Source of the DNA: Mesoaciditogaceae bacterium
GTDB taxonomy: Bacteria > Thermotogota > Thermotogae > Mesoaciditogales > Mesoaciditogaceae
Assembly (NCBI GenBank): GCA_015486145.1
Contig: WFSH01000017.1
Span: 1-10,309, forward strand
Reading direction: 5' to 3'
DNA length: 10,309 bases
In this document: piece after piece, positions 6,567-10,309 of the stretch
How positions within the stretch are numbered: position 1 is the stretch's first letter
How the letters are laid out: every line of letters begins with the position of its first letter
The notes under the pieces: generated by a model
The model's input: only the letters and a program-made list of their open reading frames with translations
What the model was told of the DNA's origin: nothing
The model's database searches: none
Position numbers and translations under genes: made by a program

Positions 6567-8168
6567 CTAAAACAACCCAAAATCATCCTTTTTGCCAGAT
6601 AACGGCTTTTCTAAAAAATAAAAAATAAAAAAAGTTGCAACGGTGAGAAGGGCACTCAAAGCTTGAGCTTCTGGAACGTGTCGCGAGGAAAACAAACGAT
6701 AAGCGCTTATCGATATCGTTGGATACACGGGATTGTACAACAGCATGGTGGCACTCACTTCACCCATTGCTATTGCAAAAGAGAAAAGGAAAGCAGAAAT
6801 TATTTGGGGCTTCAAGATGGGAATGCGTATCTTCAACAACTTCGCCCAAAATCCGGCGCCATCAACCGAAGCGGCATCGTCAACTTCGACCGGAAATCTT
6901 TCCCAACCAGACAAAAGGGCTTGGAAACCTATTGGAAAAGCAATAACAGTGTAAATCGCCACGATCTCTATGGGAAAAGGAATGTACACGTAATTTTGTA
7001 AAATCACATATCCAAATGCGAGAGTTATAGGCGAAACTGCTAGCGGAGAGGTGAAAAGCGCCTCAAAAATCGACGCATGTTTTTTTTGAATTGCGTGCGT
7101 ACTCACGATCGACAACAAAACAACGAGAACGGCACTCGACGTCGCAAAAATTACAGTCCACAGTATTGCAGCCACGGCTGAATTTCCTATGTACGGGTCG
7201 ACGATCCCTGAAAACAATCTCTTTACCCATTCAAACGTCAGTCTTGACGTCTGAAAGTTCCAAAATCCAGATAAAATTTGTGAGAAAATGGGTCCAAAGA
7301 TAAAAACGATCATACCGATCACGTAAGCATACCCCCATTTTGGGAAACGACTCTGAGATTTAGAAACCTCCTCCGAAAAGGTTCCGGCAGACCTTCGCAA
7401 AATCGAAAAGAGAAATGTGAAAATCCCAACAAACACGAGCTGTAAGATCGTGAGAGCGGCCGCTCCTTTAAAATCGAGCAAAGTTCTCAAATACATGTAT
7501 ATTTGTACTTCTAAAGTGGCGTATCTCGCTCCGCCAAGCATGAGCACAACCGCAAAAGAGGTAAAACAATATACAAAAGCCAAAAGTGAAGAGGTCGCTA
7601 TTGAAGGAAGCAACATTGGAAGTTCCACGTGCAAAAAAGCCTTGAATTTTGAAGCTCCATCAACTCGCGCAGCTTCAAGATACACGGGATCAAGGGTAGA
7701 AATCGCACCACCCACGATGATCATGATGAGCGGAAAGTTATAAAAGGCGTTACCCATGACTATCCCCAAAATCGAAAACAAAGGTTCAAATCGCACATGG
7801 AACAACGGCCAAAGAAAATAAGAGTTTAAAATGCCGTTGTATCCGAAAAAAGTGTAAAATCCCAAGGCCATAGATATGGACGGCATCACGAATGGAACGG
7901 TGGCAAGGGCGCTGAAGACGTACTTGAACTTGAATTCGGTTCGTCCGATCAAATAAGCGCCTGGAAGCCCCACAACGATCGCCAAAATCGTTGAAAGCAT
8001 CGCTTGATAGAAGGTGAAAGAAACTATGTGCAAATTCAAGGGGGTAAATATAGAAATCTCGCCGCCAAGACTCACGGCGTATATGATTATGAGAACAAAC
8101 GGAACAAAATAGGCACCCGCCATAAAGATCGTGGCAGGTGCAATTTCGAACACATTCCATTTTTTCAC
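6567..8168 (-). CDS. thiP: Thiamine ABC transporter, fused double permease
   Basis: This 533-residue inner-membrane permease of the binding-protein-dependent type has two permease units in one chain, close to E. coli ThiP in size. About twelve hydrophobic segments are spread over two halves (about 10-255 and 275-520). Each half has an ATPase-contact loop: EAARVDGASKFKAF...LP near 165-188, and DAASVDGAGFWAKLLKIRIP at 431-450. With ThiB and an ATPase it would import thiamine or TPP. I favour the GTG at 8168, whose GTGA overlaps the thiB stop and is preceded by GGTGG (8177-8173, a short 4-base spacer); an in-frame GTG at 8189 would overlap thiB by 25 bases and has only a weak upstream site. No thiQ follows: the next gene, after a gap of more than 100 bases, is the unrelated CBS-ACT gene. 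Specificity rests on thiB and the TPP riboswitch. Confidence 0.93.
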   Translation of the reverse strand: MKKWNVFEIAPATIFMAGAYFVPFVLIIIYAVSLGGEISIFTPLNLHIVSFTFYQAMLSTILAIVVGLPGAYLIGRTEFKFKYVFSALATVPFVMPSISMALGFYTFFGYNGILNSYFLWPLFHVRFEPLFSILGIVMGNAFYNFPLIMIIVGGAISTLDPVYLEAARVDGASKFKAFLHVELPMLLPSIATSSLLAFVYCFTSFAVVLMLGGARYATLEVQIYMYLRTLLDFKGAAALTILQLVFVGIFTFLFSILRRSAGTFSEEVSKSQSRFPKWGYAYVIGMIVFIFGPIFSQILSGFWNFQTSRLTFEWVKRLFSGIVDPYIGNSAVAAILWTVIFATSSAVLVVLLSIVSTHAIQKKHASIFEALFTSPLAVSPITLAFGYVILQNYVYIPFPIEIVAIYTVIAFPIGFQALLSGWERFPVEVDDAASVDGAGFWAKLLKIRIPILKPQIISAFLFSFAIAMGEVSATMLLYNPVYPTISISAYRLFSSRHVPEAQALSALLTVATFFIFYFLEKPLSGKKDDFGLF

Positions 8169-9157
8169 TGAACCACCAATGAGCTCCACTCTTCAAGCCA
8201 TTTAGAAAGATTTTTTTGAATTTTTGTGGGACTGATAAAAACGATCTTTTTAACTTTTGGCGCGTATTTGTAAACCTTGGGAAGCTTCACATTTGTTACC
8301 GGATACATCCACTGATTCAGGGGTACTGCTTCCTGAAAATCCTTTGAAAGGACGAAATTCATGAATTTACGGGCAAGGGACAGATGTTTTGCTCCCTTCA
8401 AAATGCCGGCATATTCCACCATGACGTAGGCACCTTCAGACGGTATTATCACTCCAATGGTCGAACCCTTGTAGTAATAATAATCGTAAGCCTTGTCCGT
8501 TGCGAAACTCACCATCATGGGAGCTTCGCCCTTTTCGAGCATTTCAAAAGCACTACCCCATCCACTGGTTATCGTTTTGATGGAATTCATCAGCTTTTTC
8601 CAATAACTCTGCCAACGATTTCCATACACCCCAATAGTCCACAGAAGAAAATCTAATCCCGTCGATGATGTCCTTGGATCTTCGACAACCAAAGAATGTG
8701 AAAATTTTGGATCGAGTAAGTCCTTAAAACTTTTTGGAGGATTTTTGACGGTTTTGAGATTGTAGTCGATCGCCAAGGCACCGTAATCAAACGGGATCAC
8801 CCGATATTTTGGATCGATTAGAAAGGTTTTGTTCACAACACTCGCGATATTGGTGGGCTTGTAAGGCTGAAAAAGTCCGTACTTTAGAGCCTCAGGAATT
8901 TGACTTTGCGAAAGCCCAACAACCACGTCAGCTCTCGGATGTGATCTTTCAAGTATCAACCTCGACAACAGATTGCCGCTATCACCAAAGGACAAAAATT
9001 TCACCTTGCAGTTGTACATCTTTTCGAATGTTGGTCCGATTTGCCTGGCCATGCCGGATATAAAACTGTCGTAAGTGTAAACCGTAAGTGTTTCGGTTGC
9101 AAAGATTCCAGCGACAAACAAAGTGACAAAGAAAAATGCCAGAACAAACTTTTTCAT
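8165..9157 (-). CDS. thiB: Periplasmic thiamine/TPP-binding protein of an ABC importer
   Basis: This 330-residue exported solute-binding protein has a Sec signal peptide (MKKF, hydrophobic core 4-18, likely cleavage after AGIFA at 20) with no lipobox cysteine, so it is probably free in the periplasm. The mature part follows the ThiB/TbpA pattern closely: LTVYTYDSF (24-32), ADVVVGL (76-82), IPFDYG (121-126), DPRTSSTGLDFLLW (160-173), SGWGSAFE (198-205) and QWMYPV (282-287). W200, Y224 and W283 sit where E. coli TbpA uses aromatic residues around the thiamine ring; F218 appears to replace one tyrosine. The ATG at 9157 gives the signal peptide and follows GGGAGATGG; upstream in-frame codons run through the terminator and riboswitch and are not coding. 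The gene lies directly behind a TPP riboswitch, which independently supports the substrate. Its stop overlaps the favoured thiP start by 4 bases. Confidence 0.95.
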   Translation of the reverse strand: MKKFVLAFFFVTLFVAGIFATETLTVYTYDSFISGMARQIGPTFEKMYNCKVKFLSFGDSGNLLSRLILERSHPRADVVVGLSQSQIPEALKYGLFQPYKPTNIASVVNKTFLIDPKYRVIPFDYGALAIDYNLKTVKNPPKSFKDLLDPKFSHSLVVEDPRTSSTGLDFLLWTIGVYGNRWQSYWKKLMNSIKTITSGWGSAFEMLEKGEAPMMVSFATDKAYDYYYYKGSTIGVIIPSEGAYVMVEYAGILKGAKHLSLARKFMNFVLSKDFQEAVPLNQWMYPVTNVKLPKVYKYAPKVKKIVFISPTKIQKNLSKWLEEWSSLVVQ

Positions 9158-9174
9158 ACACACCATCTCCCATA

Positions 9175-9208
9175 TAAAATTAAAAATCCGTTCCCAAACG
9201 GGGAACGG
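9175..9208 (-). terminator. Intrinsic terminator forming the riboswitch expression platform
   Basis: CCGTTCCC and GGGAACGG (9208-9201 and 9195-9188) form a perfect 8-bp stem with a 5-base loop, followed on the minus strand by ATTTTTAATTTTAT. It lies between the TPP aptamer and the thiB ribosome site, so it would stop transcription before thiB when TPP is bound. Confidence 0.88.
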
Positions 9209-9211
9209 CCC

Positions 9212-9301
9212 ATTCTTTCCCTTCGCCGGCATTACCCGGAGCAGGTTCAAAGGGTCGAGGCTTTCAGCCTCCTCTCAGCCGGTTACACCGACTCCCCGTT
9301 T
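9212..9301 (-). promoter_or_regulatory. TPP riboswitch (THI element)
   Basis: The conserved TPP aptamer elements occur in order on the minus strand: CGGGGAGTC at the 5' side, CTGAGA (9278-9273), a 6-bp extra hairpin of GAGGCT/AGCCTC arms (9271-9257), ACCC then AACCTG (9247-9242), GGGTAATGCCGGCG (9237-9224) and AAGGGA at the 3' side. CTGAGA recognises the pyrimidine half of thiamine and the GCGAAGGGA side the pyrophosphate in known structures. The closing helix P1 looks weak by eye. The aptamer is followed by a terminator, so binding of TPP should switch off thiB-thiP by premature termination. Confidence 0.96.
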
Positions 9302-9310
9302 CTCAATCAT

Positions 9311-9341
9311 ATTGTACCACAAAAAGGTAGTTACTTGTCAT
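9311..9341 (-). promoter_or_regulatory. Predicted promoter of the TPP riboswitch-thiB-thiP unit
   Basis: On the minus strand TGGTACAAT is an extended -10 (box TACAAT, 9316-9311). A weak -35, ATGACA (9341-9336), lies 19 bases upstream, only four bases past the lysC stop codon. Transcription would begin near 9304, just ahead of the first paired bases of the riboswitch leader. No terminator for lysC is visible in the short gap, so some thi transcription may come from lysC read-through. Confidence 0.6.
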
Positions 9342-9345
9342 CGAA

Positions 9346-10309
9346 TTAGCGGTTCAATTTCAAATCAAATCTTTTGGCCAGTGCATTGGCCACTTTTTTC
9401 GTTTTTGATTTTGAAATGATGCAGGATATCCTGCTGTTTGAAGAGCTTATCATATCTATGTTAACCCCTTCCGAAGCGATCGCATCGAACATGCCGTATA
9501 TCATCTCAGAAGAGCCTAAAATGTTGACTCCAATGATGGACACCTTGGCGATGGTGTCGTCATAATGAACCGCCTTTGCTTCCACTTCATTTTTGATCTC
9601 ATTCATAGCATCAAGAGTTTCCCGCATATCATCTTTTGACACTGTAAACGCCACATCATTTCTTCCATCTTTGTGCATGCTTTGAACGATCATATCAAGA
9701 GAAATTTGGCGATCCGCGAGTTTTTTGAAGATCTTTGCGGCGATACCCGGTTTGTCCAAAACTCGTTCCAAGACGACTTTCACAATTCCTTCGTCCACGG
9801 TTAAGGCTCGAACGAGGGGTTCCTCCATGCTGTCCACCTCCCCTATGCGTGTTCCTTTACCTTCAACGTGCGCATGCTTGACAATCAACGAAACGTGATA
9901 CCGCCTTGCAAGTTCTACCGCCCTTAAGTGAAGTACTTTTGCTCCATGTGCAGCCATTTCTATCATTTCGTCGTACGAAATTTTTTCTATTCGTTTTGGA
10001 CTTTCAACGTAGCGGGGATCGGCAGCATAAACTCCGTCAACATCTGTGTATATCTCACAAAGATCCGCATCCAAAGCGTACGCAACCCCTACCGCCGTTG
10101 TATCGGATCCACCACGACCAAGCGTCGTGATATCTCCGTCCTGATCAACACCCTGAAACCCGGCTATTACCGGTATCTTTCCCTCATCCAAAATGGAGAG
10201 TATTTTCCCCCGGTATATTCTCTTCAATTTTGCACGGGTGTGGTTGGAATCCGTGTCAATCCCGGCTTGAAATCCCGTCAGAGACACCGCTTGTTTCCCC
10301 ACTGAAGAC
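9346..10309 (-). CDS. lysC: Aspartate kinase, 5' end outside window
   Basis: This is the C-terminal 320 or so residues of an aspartokinase, which phosphorylates aspartate at the start of lysine, threonine, methionine and diaminopimelate synthesis. The frame stays open to the right edge and the GTG at 10302 is internal, within the conserved VSLTGFQAGI strand; roughly 85 N-terminal residues with the KFGG motif are missing. The kinase part shows TTLGRGGSDTTAV and EIYTDVDGVYAADPR, the nucleotide and aspartate site motifs. Two ACT domains follow: the first with VLERVLDKPGIAAKIFKKL, the second from about KVSIIGVNILGSSEMIYGMF to the end. This layout is the usual lysine- or threonine-inhibited single-function type; no homoserine dehydrogenase is fused, since the frame ends at TAA 9348-9346. 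Which amino acid inhibits it cannot be read here. The thi promoter begins four bases past its stop. Confidence 0.95.
   Translation of the reverse strand, partial: SSVGKQAVSLTGFQAGIDTDSNHTRAKLKRIYRGKILSILDEGKIPVIAGFQGVDQDGDITTLGRGGSDTTAVGVAYALDADLCEIYTDVDGVYAADPRYVESPKRIEKISYDEMIEMAAHGAKVLHLRAVELARRYHVSLIVKHAHVEGKGTRIGEVDSMEEPLVRALTVDEGIVKVVLERVLDKPGIAAKIFKKLADRQISLDMIVQSMHKDGRNDVAFTVSKDDMRETLDAMNEIKNEVEAKAVHYDDTIAKVSIIGVNILGSSEMIYGMFDAIASEGVNIDMISSSNSRISCIISKSKTKKVANALAKRFDLKLNR

Noticed and set aside
6555..6570. Short ACGA/TCGT hairpin after thiP as a terminator
   Set aside because: A 4-bp stem with a few T residues is far too weak for a thermophile; no terminator can be claimed there.
6612..6635. 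A-rich tract near the 3' end of thiP, considered as a slippage site or low-complexity repeat
   Set aside because: It encodes an ordinary hydrophobic membrane segment (phenylalanine, isoleucine and tyrosine codons) in an intact frame, so protein composition explains it.
9158..9250. N-terminal extension of thiB by 31 codons
   Set aside because: These codons run through the riboswitch 3' side and the terminator; the signal peptide and ribosome site put the start at 9157.

Overview
The window reads as ordinary chromosome of a thermophilic bacterium of the phylum Thermotogota (Thermotoga/Pseudothermotoga-like). The evidence is the resemblance of the proteins to Thermotoga families (fructose-bisphosphate aldolase, acetate kinase, a CBS-ACT protein, glycogen synthase, a GalT-family protein), strong GGAGG ribosome binding sites, use of TTG and GTG starts, and dense packing. 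The genus is not certain. Every gene lies on the minus strand, so transcription runs from high to low coordinates. There is no mobile element, phage gene, CRISPR array, tRNA or rRNA, and no gene-free stretch longer than about 150 bases.

Read in transcription order, the right end holds the 3' three quarters of an aspartate kinase gene (lysC, cut by the window edge). A promoter close to the lysC stop, a TPP riboswitch and an intrinsic terminator follow at 9175-9316. They precede thiB and thiP, the binding protein and permease of a thiamine ABC importer. No ATPase gene (thiQ) accompanies them.

A second promoter near 6470-6497 probably drives a tight four-gene operon: a CBS-CBS-ACT regulatory protein, glycogen synthase glgA, a GalT-family nucleotidylyltransferase and a radical SAM protein of the biotin-synthase-like type. 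Gaps are 13 and 10 bases, then a 1-base stop/start overlap. A perfect 12-bp inverted repeat lies just inside the radical SAM gene.

A third unit starts at an extended -10 promoter near 2425-2433: class II fructose-bisphosphate aldolase, acetate kinase (TTG start behind a very strong Shine-Dalgarno) and the first 65 codons of ornithine carbamoyltransferase, which leaves the window on the left.

Functionally the window combines thiamine uptake under TPP feedback, glycogen/nucleotide-sugar metabolism, a glycolytic and acetate-forming pair, and parts of lysine/threonine and arginine synthesis. The least ordinary parts are the hairpin inside the radical SAM gene, the direct antiterminator pairing in the riboswitch leader, the GalT-family protein with a substituted metal ligand beside glgA, and the unassigned CBS-ACT and radical SAM proteins. 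I see no wholly new multi-gene system here.
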